This document shows positions 43,226 through 53,515 of a DNA stretch of 64,000 nt, piece after piece. This stretch comes from Metridium senile (lineage: Eukaryota > Cnidaria > Anthozoa > Actiniaria > Metridiidae). Location of the stretch: the NCBI GenBank assembly GCA_949775045.1, contig OX459100.1, positions 4,712,136 to 4,776,135 of the forward strand, in the 5' to 3' direction. Every line of letters begins with the position of its first letter. Position 1 is the stretch's first letter. The notes beneath the pieces were generated by a model. That model saw nothing but the letters and a program-made list of their open reading frames with translations. It made no database searches and had not been told where the DNA came from. The position numbers and the translations under genes were made by a program.

Positions 43226-43934
43226 TTCATTGGTATGTATAATGCTACAATGGTCATTCTAGTTAAATCAATGATAAAAAAGGAAAGAAAATGGAAAAAA
43301 GGGTTATGATGATTTGCGTCACTGATTCAGGTTTCAGACAGAAGCAGATTTTATTGATAATTAAGGTGTTAGTCCTTGTGTAGCACATTATTTGCCACTT
43401 CTATCTTTTCAGTGCTATCACCGCTGTGGTGCAGGTTTGAGTCCCTGCTCGGGCATGAATTATATGTGAGTTGAGTTTGTTTGATGTGTTCTTCTCTCCT
43501 ATGCCACGAGTGTTTTTCTCCGGGTTATCCTGTTTTCCTCCCTCCGCAAAATTAATGAACATGTGAGCCGATTTGTGTGCAAAATAATTAACGTAGAGGT
43601 AGTGAATGTGTGTCTGAGGGAACACGTGTTCAGCTAGAAGATTGAGACGTTTAAAAGGTGATTTATTTATTCAATATGTAACTTTTGGTCCTTTTTGGCG
43701 ACTGTTCATGATATCTTACAAAGACTAACATAGGAATAGCATCCCATTAATAAATAATAAGTAAATATGGTGAAAATTCTAAATTGACACTGGATACTTG
43801 CTATAATTTGAGAAAGCTATTGTTTTCTGACAAATACGTCGCGCGTAATATATCTAATTCTTTGGTACTTGCTTTTAGAAAAACGCAAATGACAATTTTG
43901 TTTAAATGAAACACTGATATGTTTACACTAATAG
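43226..43934. other. Spacer with a SINE-like insertion
   Basis: Flanks match 55.80-56.03 kb and 57.2-57.45 kb. The SINE-like piece is listed separately. No gene is seen. Confidence 0.5.
43420..43560 (+). mobile_element. tRNA-derived SINE-like fragment
   Basis: Contains a pol III B-box-like GGTTTGAGTCC at 43434-43444 in the context CGCTGTGGTGCAGG...CCTGCTCGGG. It is followed by the CCACGAGTGTTTTTCTCCGG and TCCTGTTTTCCTCCCTCC text seen in tRNA-SINE bodies. It is absent from the paralogous spacer at about 56.03 kb. The A box is not clear. Confidence 0.6.
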
Positions 43935-45218
43935 GTCCACCTCAAGATAACATTACGAGCCGCCGGAGACCGTCTTTTTTTGCACTGACCCGGCTCCGAG
44001 AGCCGCTTCGAGGCGTTAATTGGATTAGGTATTCCTGCTGATTGTGCAAGGATGAAATCTGAGTCAAGCATAGCACATGCTGTGATCAGTCACTGACCAA
44101 AGTGTACTGATTCATTCACTTCGCTATATAATTCATACGCAAAAGGCATACTAGTGTGTAAAAATGATGGAAATTGGAGCCACTATAACTTTAGCCGTTC
44201 TGGTAAAGATCAAAATCTCTATGCAGAATTTTTAAATTTGATCATCTAAACTTTAATTGAGAAAGCGCGTCAAAAACATAATGTTTACGCCGATAAATCG
44301 CCGATGGATTCAACTCTTCTCTATCTTATATGAAAGATGCCGTAAGTAGAATACGCGTATAGTACAGATACATTGCTTGGGTAGGCTTCGTGCGAATACC
44401 TGCAATAATCTGGCCCTTAGTATAGCTATAAATACGAGTATAGTACAGATACATTGCTTGGGTAGGCTTCGTGCGAATACCTGCAATAATCTGGCCCTTA
44501 CATTAGCTATAAATACGAGTGTAGTTCATATATTCCGGATTATATAATGTTTGCGCAGATGCGATATAAATTAGTTTTATAATCAGATATAGCTAAATTC
44601 TTTCTCGGTACAATACGTGAATATTTCATATGGATCCTCGCGCGTTGTCTATACATATATATCCGATTTTTTTAATTGTTTTTTATCCATGGCCGATCGA
44701 ACTGCTTATTTTAGTTTTTATAATATATATCAACTCCTGTTGTTTTACTGAATGTTGATGTATTTACAGTAGGTATTGAAAGAGCTGTGAATGACAGATT
44801 CGCTCCGTTATTGACAGATCGTTCATCGTCTCTTTTGTTTAGCACCATAGGAGTAACCACAAAAGTCAAACTAAAAAAGTCTCTCTCCGGCTCGTAATGA
44901 TACAACTTGAACCTGGTACAGTGGGTTCAGGTGTTGCTGGTATTGTACGACTTCTCCACAATAATCAATGGGGAACAGTGTGTGATGATGCTTTTGGTAT
45001 GAACGACGCCAAGGTTGCATGTCGTCAACTTGGTTTTACCAAAGCTGTAGGATATTGGTACAGGGGACGAGGGTCGGGTAAAGTCTGGTTGGAAGAAATG
45101 GCTTGTAGTGGATCGGAGTCTTCATTACACGACTGTTCTCACCCTGAATGGGGAAAAATGGACTCTAGCTGTAAAAGTCACAAAGAAGACGTTGGTGTCG
45201 TTTGTTCTGGTTACAAAG
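43935..45218 (+). CDS. SRCR-domain exon U57, split near its start by a TIR element
   Basis: Acceptor CTAATAG|GTCC and GPPQDN (43935-43952), then a 945-bp element, then IQLEPGTVGSGVAG from 44898 to donor AAAG|GTATAT at 45218. The body is fully open: [47 protein letters not shown] and KSHKEDVGVVC, six cysteines. As it stands the exon needs a new acceptor inside the element, or it is inactive. Confidence 0.75.
43953..44897. mobile_element. 945-bp TIR DNA element inside U57
   Basis: The ends are exact inverted TTACGAGCC...GGCTCGTAA, and similarity extends inward (GGAGA, then CTTTTTT). It interrupts AACATACAACTT of the SRCR entry. The flanks suggest a short altered target duplication, but I cannot define it. 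No transposase ORF is seen. An 81-bp tandem duplication lies inside (44352-44522). Confidence 0.8.
44352..44522. repeat. 81-bp tandem duplication
   Basis: The segment starting AGTACAGATACATTGCTTGG occurs twice, 81 bp apart (44361 and 44442), almost identical. Confidence 0.85.
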
Positions 45219-45315
45219 GTATATTTATTTATTTTGTCCCATCATTAATAATTGTGTTACAATATAATAATGCAATTCAATTCAGGTTTATTTAGTGCCA
45301 ATTCATGTTTTATAG

Positions 45316-45482
45316 GACCTATGTACTTGGGACAATGGTCGGGTAAAGACTGGCTGAACAACGTAGGATGTAAAACCACAGAGACCTCACTACACATCCG
45401 TACTCATGATGGATGGGGAAGTGTCCACTCTAACTGCAACAGTCACATAAGGGATGGCCCTCATGGCATAGATGGGAATTGA
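45316..45482 (+). pseudogene. Half SRCR exon U58
   Basis: Begins at GPMYLGQWSGK directly after TTTTATAG, which could act as an in-phase acceptor. It runs through WLNNVGC, LHIRTHDGWGSVHSNCNSHIRDG to a stop at 45480. C4 is changed to Arg (HIR), and C6 is missing. U67 is the equivalent half exon behind U66. Confidence 0.6.
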
Positions 45483-45483
45483 G

Positions 45484-46000
45484 CAGGCGGTAACTACTGC
45501 GAAGCCTGTACATGTACATGTTGTTGGTACAGGTCCCTCGGTAGGATCCAGACGGCTATGTGAATTTTGCTTTCATTCTTTACACGCACATGTCAAGCCA
45601 TATGTCAAGGTGTCAAGGTGGTTAAGACCGTCATTGTTGTTGAGAGATACGAAGCTTGGTGCTGATTCAAAGTACTTGGACAATTGCTCGACGGCCGTCT
45701 AGAGGGAGTGTAAGGCGAGTAAGGGCCTCTCTCAGAAAGTGTCAAACTTTTAATCTTTAATAAGGTACATACATTCATTTAGGAATTTAGAAACTCTTAC
45801 AGGAGCAGGACTAGCTGCTTTTGTCATTTATTGACGTCAGCAGCAAAGGAGATACCAACTGCATCTTGTGGTAGGTATTTCGGGAGTCTGCTCAACGAGC
45901 GATTTTAGTATAATCTTTTGTAAGGAGGCGCAGATGTGACACTATGTGGACACTCGGGTAAAGGCGTTGTCTATCAACAATGGTGTTGTACAACTGTGTA
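45484..46000 (+). repeat. Dispersed repeat R1, copy 3 (long form)
   Basis: Follows U58 and resembles 52922-53515 closely and 37008-37335 more distantly (TTGTTGGTACAGG, GTAGGATCCAGACGG, TTAAGACCGTCATTG). It has no gene. Confidence 0.6.
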
Positions 46001-46012
46001 TCAAATGCTTCT

Positions 46013-46560
46013 TTATTCTTCTAGCCCGGATGAAATTTCAAGCAACACACCTAAACACACCAAACCAACATCATATGTATTGCTAGTACTGTTACGTTGA
46101 GAGGCAATTTCCCCAATTATTAGAAGATTAACGACTGTGTAGTGGGATGTACTGACAACTGATGTACGTAGCTGATGAACAATTAAGTTCAATAATATTT
46201 TGTATAACATATCATATGTTGTATAGCTATGCTTGTCAACACACACGACACCAACATCGTATTCGTGACTGTTGCAGTCAGAGTCAACATTTCCCCATCC
46301 ATTGTGAGTACAGATGTGTAGTGAGGTCTCTGTGCCCTTACACTGCATGTTGTACAGCCAGACTTTACCCGACCCTCGTCCATACCGCCAATATCCTACA
46401 GCTTTGGTAAAACCAAGTTGTCGACATGCAACCTTGGCGTCTTTCATATCGAAGTAACTATTATCACAAACTGTCCCCCATTGTTTATTGTGGAGGACTC
46501 GTACAATACCAGCAACACCTGGACCTACTGTACTAGGTTCAAGTTGTATATATTGGACAT
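46013..46560 (-). CDS. SRCR-domain exon U59 with in-frame tail echo
   Basis: Acceptor AAAG|ATGTCC. It reads DVQYIQLEPSTVGPGVAG, WGTVC-DNSYFDMK, GYWRYGRG, WLYNMQC, LHIC and NVDSDCNSHEYDVGVVC, with six cysteines. It runs on VDKHSYTTYDMLYKIL... and then in the same frame through an echo (IIGEIASQRNSTSNTYDVGLVC) to a stop at 46013. A TIR element sits 8 bp upstream of its acceptor. Confidence 0.75.
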
Positions 46561-46568
46561 CTTTAATA

Positions 46569-46950
46569 GAGGGTCCTGAAGGGGGGTATCCAATCCCAAT
46601 TCCCAATCAATTTTTTATCAAAATCCCAATTACCACAGGAAGCCCAAACATTAACCACAGGAAGCCCAAACATTAACCACAGGAAGCCCAAATTGAATAC
46701 TAACCACAGGAAGCCCAAGATAGTTCGATTTTCTCTTCTAGTCTACTAAAACGACGTAAAATGTTGCAAACTACTCAATTTAAAACATTATTTTAGCATC
46801 TAAAGAGAAAACGAATGGACAAGAAATAGCCAAATCCTATGGACAAATCCCAATCCCAATGGACAAATCCCAATCCCAATGGGCAAATCCCAATTCCCAG
46901 CCTCGAAAAAAGGCAAATCCCAATTCCCAATTTACCCCTTCAGGACCCTC
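46569..46950. mobile_element. 382-bp TIR element next to the U59 acceptor
   Basis: The ends are exact inverses: GAGGGTCCTGAAGGGG and CCCCTTCAGGACCCTC. It is flanked by TTAATA on both sides. The paralogous site at 48661-48680 lacks it. The interior holds two small tandem arrays: accacaggaagcccaaacatt (about 4 copies) and AATCCCAATCCCAATGGAC. No ORF. Confidence 0.85.
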
Positions 46951-47268
46951 TTAATAAACAATACACAAAATATTTCGAAAAACTTATGGTTTTGAAAAAA
47001 GGTTTTCTAGTTTTAAGTCGTTCATTACGTATGCTCATTGCGGTAAACTCATAAAAACGATATCTTTGGCGGTATTTATAGCTAGCTAGCATTTATATAA
47101 TATCAAGGACACAAGATACATACACATAAATTCATACTTATTGTATGTCAAAAATAAAATACGAAATATTATAATTTGGAAAGATCTTTGTCCGTGCGCC
47201 CATTTATTATTCTCTATTTAAAATAATATAATATTTTATAAAAGAACACATGTACTGTGTATTACCTT
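46951..47268. other. Spacer between U59 and U60
   Basis: Matches 48.66-48.98 kb and pieces of 5.03-5.22 kb. No gene is seen. Confidence 0.5.
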
Positions 47269-47455
47269 TATTATAATCTATTGCACAAAACTATTCGATT
47301 CTGATTGGACGAGAGGAGTACCATTTAATCGTCAAATTTTAATAATTTGGTCGTCCAATTTTAAACACTTTCAAAATATCACTCGTACCTATTAATTACG
47401 AATTTCGTACCTATTAATTACGAATTAAACTCAAGATCGTGCGATTTCTTATACT
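47269..47455. mobile_element. Short insertion at an SRCR exon 3' end, copy 1
   Basis: Starts in CCTTTA|TTATAATCTATTGC and ends ...TTCTTATACT|AACCAG, dividing the last codons of a minus-strand exon from its donor. Compared with the other two copies it has a 22-bp tandem duplication of CGTACCTATTAATTACGAAT. U10 shows the uninterrupted site (CCTTTGTAACCAG). Confidence 0.7.
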
Positions 47456-48661
47456 AACCAGAACACACGACACCAACATCATATGTATGACTGTTACAAT
47501 GAGAGCCAACACTTCCACATCCATTGTGAGTACAGCTGTGTAGTGAGGTCTCTGTGCCCTTACACTGCATGTTGTACAGCCAGACTTTACCCGACCCTCG
47601 TCCATTCCGCCAATATCCCACAGCTTTGGTAAAACCAAGTTGTCGACATGCAACCTTGGCGTCCTTCATATCGAAGTAACTATAATCACAAACTGTCCCC
47701 CTGTGACGGAGCACGGTGGGTCAGTCAATGAATCCCTCCCAAAACCCTCAGGTGTAGCATTTTCCAGGAATATGAGCTCAATGAATACAACAACATACAA
47801 CAAATATAACATAAATAATTTATTATAAATTAAACGACCTAATGACTAAGTTAAAGGGAACCAAAGGATATTTACTCGATACTTAATTATTATAATAAAT
47901 ATATGTGAAACTAACGATATAAATTCTTGATATTTATCTATTGTTAATATATATATATACTTAAAGTTTTGGTTGTTCTTTCTTTCTCTCGTATTCTGGT
48001 TCTGGTATTCTTTAAGTGATTCCTTCGTTCTTGGATATATTCTTTAACGTATTTCTTTAATTCTTGTATTCTTTTAAGTGTTCTTTCGTTCTTGTAGGTA
48101 TTCTTTAAGTATTTCTTGTATTTCGTGTTCTTTCGTTCTTGTAGGTATTCTTGAAGTATTTCTTGTATTTCGTGTATTAGTATTCATTTAGTGTTTCTTT
48201 CATTCGTAACTCAGTCTTCTAACTTCCTAAATTTAAAACTCTGAATGAGTTATTTGGATTTTTGCAGTTTACTACAGGACTCTGTGTGAGTCTGCTCACC
48301 GGAACTGCTATAGACCTCGTACTTTTGCTACAACGAGTGACTCAACAACTAGACGCGTTAGGGCGTATTTATACGAACCAAAATTATCATAACGGTGATG
48401 TAACCTCATTGTATATAGATAATAGATCGACTAGAATTTAACTTATGTTGATTAATGAACTGAAAGACCTATTGTTACCAAATATTTTGACTCATTCTAA
48501 ATAATGGGATGAAAGACCTATTGTTAAATAAAAAAATACTACGAGAAACTTATGTTAATTATTGGACTCTTGACACCCCCATTGTTTATTGTGGAGGACT
48601 CGTACAATACCAGCAACACCTGGACCTACTGTACCAGATTCAAGTTGTATATATTGGACAT
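47454..48661 (-). pseudogene. SRCR exon U60, split by a solo LTR
   Basis: Outside the LTR the exon is open: DVQYIQLEPGTVGPG entry (48661 down to 48576), WGTVC-DYSYFDMK (below 47701), GYWRNGRG, WLYNMQC and [21 protein letters not shown], then TAG at 47454. The 3' end was changed by the short insertion that supplies the TAG. The LTR sits in the codons for WGT. It is unlikely to be expressed as a domain. Confidence 0.8.
47702..48575 (+). mobile_element. Solo LTR 2 (TG...CA) with 5-bp target duplication
   Basis: Starts TGTGACGGAGCACGG and ends GGACTCTTGACA. It is flanked by CCCCC on both sides (47697-47701 and 48576-48580), where intact exons have one CCCCC. A 5-bp duplication with TG...CA ends fits integrase-type LTR elements. 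It lies in the same direction as LTR 1 but in an exon of the opposite strand. No internal coding region. Confidence 0.85.
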
Positions 48662-48984
48662 CTTTAATGAACAATACACAAAATATGTCGAAAAACTTAT
48701 GGTTTTGAAAAAAGGTTTTCTAGTTTTAAGTCGTTCATTACGTATGCTCATTCCGGTAAACTCATAAAAACGATATATTTGGCGGTATGTATAGCTAGCT
48801 AACATTTATATAATATCAAGGACACAAGATACATACATATCAATTCATATACTTATTGTATGGCAAAAATAAAATGCGAAATATTATAATTTGGAAAGAT
48901 CTTTGTCCGCGCGCCCATTTATTTTTCTCTATTTAAAATAATATAATATTTTATAAAAGAACACATGCACTGCGTATTACCTTT

Positions 48985-49148
48985 ATAATAATCTATTGCA
49001 CAAAACTATTCGATTCTGATTGGACGAGAGGAGTACCATTTAATCGTCAAATTTTAGTAATTTGATCGTCCAATTTTAAACACTTTCAAAACATCACTCG
49101 TACCTATTAATTACGAATTAAACTCAAGATCGTGCGATTTCTTATACT
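48985..49148. mobile_element. Short insertion at an SRCR exon 3' end, copy 2
   Basis: Same sequence and position as the copies at 47.3 and 50.8 kb. An internal inverted pair (ATTGGACGA...TCGTCCAAT-like) is visible. It moved with its exon by duplication. Confidence 0.7.
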
Positions 49149-49475
49149 AACCAGAACACACGACACCAACATCGTTTAGGTGATTGTTGCAGTAATAGCC
49201 AACATTTCCCCATCCATTGTGAGTACAGCTGTGTAGTGAGGTCTCTGTGCCCTTACACTGCATGATGTACAACCAGACTTTACCCGATCCTCGTCCATTC
49301 CGCCAATATCCCACAGCTTTGGTAAAACCAAGTTGTCGACATGCAACCTTGGCGTCCCTCATATCGAAGTTACCACCATTACACACTGTTCCCCATTGTT
49401 TATTGTGAAGGACTCGTACAATACCAGCAACACCTGAATCTACTGTACCAGAGTCAAGTTGTATATATTGGACAT
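49147..49475 (-). CDS. SRCR-domain exon U61 ending VVCSG-stop
   Basis: Open from DVQYIQLDSGTVDSG through WGTVC-NGGNFDMR, GYWRNGRG, WLYIMQC and [19 protein letters not shown] to TAG at 49147, with six cysteines. The acceptor is ATAAG|ATGTCC. The stop comes from an insertion, so the domain would be the C-terminus of its protein. Confidence 0.75.
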
Positions 49476-49984
49476 CTTATATACACAAAATATTTGGAAA
49501 AACTTATGTTTTTGAAAAAAGGTTTTCTAGTTTTAAGTGGTTCATTACGTCTCCTCATTGCGGTTAACTCATAAAAACGATACTTTGGCGGAACGTGTAG
49601 CTAGCTATCATTTATAGAACATCAAGGACAGAAGATACATACATATCAATTCATACTTTTTGTATAGAAAAAATAAAATACGAAACATTATAATTTTGAA
49701 AGATCTACAAATTGCACTCAAGTCAGTCGTATGTATCAAATTGTAAAACATATTCCTTTGTATTTATATGGTAAGGTGTTACATATTGTCGTTCTGTGGC
49801 TCCGATTGATAACAGTGTGCGTCCGCTACACACTGAATTCGAAGGTACCCTGCATGCTCAAATTAAGGTTTTCATTTCTTCATCCGAGTGCTGCCAATAC
49901 CAAAGGCTGACTATTATCTGGAAATTTACAAAGGTTAGTATGTGTTAAGCGCCATAATTACAATGAAATCATAATGCTGCTTAT
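49476..49984. other. Spacer, copy of 5.02-5.55 kb
   Basis: Near-identical to the spacer between U8 and U9. No gene is seen. Confidence 0.55.
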
Positions 49985-50322
49985 TCAAGTTAAAGCCAGC
50001 AAAACCCCAGAATCCTCAGTGTGACCGTTGCAACTAGAGTAAAAACTTCCCCATCCATCGTGAGTACAGCTGTGTAGTGAGGTCTCTGTGCCCTTACATC
50101 CCACGTTGTTCAGCCATACTTTACCCGACCCTCGTCCATAGTACATAGGTCCTACAGCTTTGGTAAAACCAAGTTGTCGACATGCAACTTTGTAGCCGTT
50201 GCCACCATACCAGCTATAATGACACACTGTTCCCCACTGTTTTTTGTGGTAGACTCGTACAATACCAGCAGCCGCCAAACCCGTTGTACCAGGTTCAAGT
50301 TGTATGTTATCTTGAGGTGGAC
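49985..50322 (-). CDS. SRCR-domain exon U62 (class T), five cysteines
   Basis: Acceptor TTTTACAG|GTCC. It reads GPPQDNIQLEPGTTGLAAAG, WGTVC-HYSWYGGNGYK, GPMYYGRG, WLNNVGC and SFYSSCNGHTEDSGVLLALT, stop at 49985. The VVC motif is replaced by VLL, so C6 is missing. It represents the full-length form of the subfamily to which the truncated U9 belongs. Confidence 0.72.
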
Positions 50323-50806
50323 CTGTAAAACGCTTAACATTACTAAAAATAATTATGGAGAAATTTGCTGCAAGGAAAGGAAATACATAAACGGCAGTAT
50401 CGGAAAAGTAAAACAAAATATATTTTGTTTATTAATGTTGACCTATAAGTTGTATATCATATTTGGAATTTCTTATATAAATAACAGTGGGTTACATGGA
50501 TTTGTGCCAATGAGAAACATCGTATTTAAACAAACATTATGTAAAAAAAATACGATGGTTTTACGATGAAAATGTTTTGTTTATATAATAAACAGAATGA
50601 TACATGGATGCTTGGAGATATGCATGGAATTGATCTTCTCTTGTTGAAATTCAATATCACTCTCGTTCACTGCAGCGCTCACTCGTGACATATCGAATTT
50701 GAACACTCGAAAATAAATTCCATATGTCCGCGCGCCCATTTATTATTCTCTATTTAAAATAATATAATATTTTATAAAAGAACACATGCACTGTGTATTA
50801 CCTTTG
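50323..50806. other. Spacer, counterpart of 6.64-7.13 kb
   Basis: Has the same text as the spacer upstream of U10 but without the pogo-like MITE, so it serves as an empty site. No gene is seen. Confidence 0.55.
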
Positions 50807-50968
50807 TAATAATTTATTGTACAAAATTATTCGATTCTGATTGGACGATAGGACTACCATTTAATCGTACAATTTTAATAATTTGATCGTCCAATTTTTA
50901 AAACTTTCAAAACATCACTCGTACCTATTAATTACGAATTGTACTCAAGATCGTGCGATTTCTTATAC
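50807..50968. mobile_element. Short insertion at an SRCR exon 3' end, copy 3
   Basis: In this copy the left junction still reads CCTTTGTA|ATAATT and the right one TATAC|TAACCAG, which suggests a TA target duplication. Removing it restores CCTTTGTAACCAG as in U10. Confidence 0.7.
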
Positions 50969-51284
50969 TAACCAGAACACACGACACCAACATCATATGT
51001 ATGACTGTTACAATGAGAGCCAACACTTCCCCATCCATTGTGAGTACAGCTGTGCAGTGAGGTCTCTGTACCCTTACACTGCATGTTGTACAGCCAGACT
51101 TTACCCGACCCTCGTGCATATTCCCAATATCCTACAGCTTTGGTAAAACCAAGTTGTCGACATGCAACCTTGGCGTCTGGCATATCAAAGTAATCTCGAC
51201 ACACTGTTCCCTATTGTTTATTGTGGAGGACTCGTATAATGCCAGCAGCACTAGAACATACTGTACCAGTATCAAGTTGTACAT
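50967..51284 (-). pseudogene. SRCR exon U63 with stop at WGTVC
   Basis: The entry DVQLDTGTVCSSAAG has an extra Cys. The tryptophan of WGTVC is TAG (caatagggaac). After that it is open: RDYFDMP, GYWEYARG, WLYNMQC and [22 protein letters not shown]. No clear AG acceptor (GGTTGGATGTAC). Confidence 0.75.
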
Positions 51285-51352
51285 CCAACCTTTGAAGATA
51301 GCGTTCAGATTCAATGTTATTGTGTAATTAATAGTTGTCTATTGACTCACAG

Positions 51353-51600
51353 GTTCACTTCAAGATAACATACAACTTGGACCTGGCACAGAGGGTTTAG
51401 CTGTTGCTCATATTGTACGAGTCCTCCACAATAACCAATTGGGAATAGTGTGTGATAGTAGCTTCGAAATGCCAGACGCCAAGGTTGAATGGGATGTACT
51501 GGCACAGAGACCTCACTACACGACTGTAAAACAGTGGATGGGGTGATGGCAACTGGTGCAGTCATGGAGATGATGTTGGTGTCGTGTGTTCTGGTTACAA
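51353..51600 (+). pseudogene. SRCR exon U64 (class T entry), internally deleted
   Basis: Acceptor CTCACAG|GTTC and entry GSLQDNIQLGPGTEGLAVA, LGIVC-DSSFEMP. It then jumps from AKVE to MGCTGTE, losing C2 and GYW. A single-base deletion in the KSSGW segment shifts frame, and the donor has lost a G (AAAGTTATT). Three independent lesions. Confidence 0.78.
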
Positions 51601-51975
51601 AGTTATTAAATACACACGCAGTTCTCGATCACTCATCAAAGTTATCAAAGCAGTTGTTGTTGCCGCACTATATGTATGTATGTACGTATTTTTATTTTTG
51701 GCTTATTTAAGCAAATAAATTATTCTTGTAATTGCATATGCTATTTTCCAAGACCAGCTGTAACTATTTTCATTGGAAAAATTTAGTATTTCGCTTTTTG
51801 ATTGGTTTTGACAGTATTGCAATTTATATTAATATATATTATTTTAAAGGCAAGGATTATAACTTTTTTCTCGTATTAGGGTTATGAGACGAGCAAAAGC
51901 ATCTTGAACGGATTAAAATTACTGGGACGCTTAAAACTACATTTAAAAGTTGATATTGAGTATTGTTATTTTAAC
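51601..51975. other. Spacer between U64 and U65
   Basis: The start matches the U18/U49 3' spacer (ctcgatcactcatcaaagtt). The rest is AT-rich and unrecognised. Confidence 0.45.
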
Positions 51976-52200
51976 ATGCCCAAAATATACAACTTGAACC
52001 TGGTACAGTAGGTTCAGGTGTTGCTGGTATTGTACCAGTTCTTCACAATAAACAATGGGGAACAGTGTGCCATTCTTACTTCGATATGAAAGACGCCAAG
52101 GTTGCATGTCGACAACTTGGTTTTAACAAAGCTGTGGGATATTGGCAGTATGGACATGGGTCGGGTAAAGTCTGGCTGAACAACATGCAGTGTTTCAAAT
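51976..52200 (+). pseudogene. SRCR exon U65, 3' truncated
   Basis: QNIQLEPGTVGSGVAGIVPV, WGTVC-HSYFDMK, GFNKAVGYWQYGHG and WLNNMQC, then FK and TGA at 52199. C4-C6 are gone. The acceptor AG is mutated (CCCAAA). Unrelated DNA follows to 52457. Confidence 0.75.
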
Positions 52201-52457
52201 GAATCGGCCACAAACTCATTTCGGTTTTAGACAATTTGTTTCGGTATTATTCAGGTTTCAAGGCATTGGTAATGTTTTGTTGACGTGCGTTCTTTGTTTC
52301 AGCCATCACAATAGAGCTTAGTTATATGCTAATTAATTAATTGTATTTGAATCGCGATAATCACATAGGTGACAAATTATTTGTATTTTTGTAACAAATA
52401 TGGATGGTTATACTATATATGACGCACTAATGACAATTGTTTTATTGACATGACATA

Positions 52458-52681
52458 TGATATAAAAGACGCCAAGGTTGCATGTCGACAACTTGGTTTT
52501 ACCAAAGCTGTAGGATATTGGTACGGTGGACGGGGGTCGGGTAAAGTCTGGTTGGAAGAAATGGCTTGTAGTGGATCGGAGTCTTCACTACACGACTGTT
52601 CTCACCCTGAATGGGGAAAAATGGACTCTAGCTGTAAAAGTCACAAAGAAGACGTTGGTGTCGTTTGTTCTGGTTACAAAG
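52458..52681 (+). pseudogene. SRCR exon U66, 5' truncated
   Basis: Starts at YDIKDAKVACRQLGF, then [34 protein letters not shown] and [16 protein letters not shown] with donor AAAG|GTATAT. It is otherwise nearly identical to U57. C1 and the acceptor are missing. Confidence 0.72.
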
Positions 52682-52778
52682 GTATATTTATTTATTTTGT
52701 CCCATCATTAATAGTTGTGTTACAATATAATAATACAATTCAATTCAGGTTTATTTAGTACCAATTCATGTTTTATAG

Positions 52779-52912
52779 GACCTATGTACTGGGGACAAGG
52801 GTCGGGTAAAGTCTGGCTGAACAATGTAGGATGTAAAAGCACATATGGATGGGGAAGTGTCCACTCTTACTGCAACAGTCACATAAAGGATGCTGATGTC
52901 AGTTCTATTTAA
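52779..52912 (+). pseudogene. Half SRCR exon U67
   Basis: Begins GPMYWGQGSGKVWLNNVGC after TTTTATAG. A deletion joins KST to YGWGSVHSYCNSH, removing C4, and it ends DADVSSI, TAA at 52910. The pair U66-U67 duplicates U57-U58 with the same 97-bp intron. Confidence 0.6.
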
Positions 52913-52921
52913 AACAAAAAC

Positions 52922-53515
52922 AGAGGAAGCAGTTCGTTGGTAAACTGACTCTGGAGCGGAAAGGCCCTCATGAGCTCTCATGGCGTAGACCGAAATTGAG
53001 ACAAGCGGTAAATATTGCGAGGCCTGTACATATTGTTGATACAGGTCCCTCTGTAGGATCCAGCCGGTGGATTTTGCTTTTATTCTTTACACGCACATGT
53101 CAAGCCATATGTCAAGGTGGTTAAGACCGTCATTGTTGTTGAAAGATAGCTTGCTGCTGATTCAACGTACTTGAGCAACTGCTCGACGGCTGTCTATAGG
53201 GTGTAATTCCACGATAAGGCGTGTAAGGGCCTCTTGAAAGTGTCAAACTTTTCATCTTTAATAAGGCACGTACATTCATATAGGAATTTGGAAACTCTTG
53301 CAGGAGCAGGACTATAGCTGTTTTTGTCATTTAATGAGGTCAGCAGCAAAGGAGATACCAACTGCATCTTGTGGTAGGTATATCGGGAGTCTGCTCAACG
53401 AACGGCTTTAGTGTAATCTTTTGTAAGGACGCGCTGATGTGACATGATGTGAACACTCGGGTAAAGGCGTTGTCTATCAACAATGGTGTTGTACAACTGT
53501 GTATCAAATAAAAGA
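52922..53515 (+). repeat. Dispersed repeat R1, copy 4 (long form)
   Basis: Close copy of 45484-46000, following the same half exon. The 45-46 kb and 52-53.5 kb regions are thus one duplicated block that also includes the flank of the next minus-strand unit. Confidence 0.65.

Noticed and set aside
31798..48575. One full-length LTR retrotransposon bounded by the two LTRs
   Set aside because: They are 15 kb apart with SRCR units and no gag-pol between them, and LTR 2 has its own 5-bp target duplication; they are separate solo LTRs.
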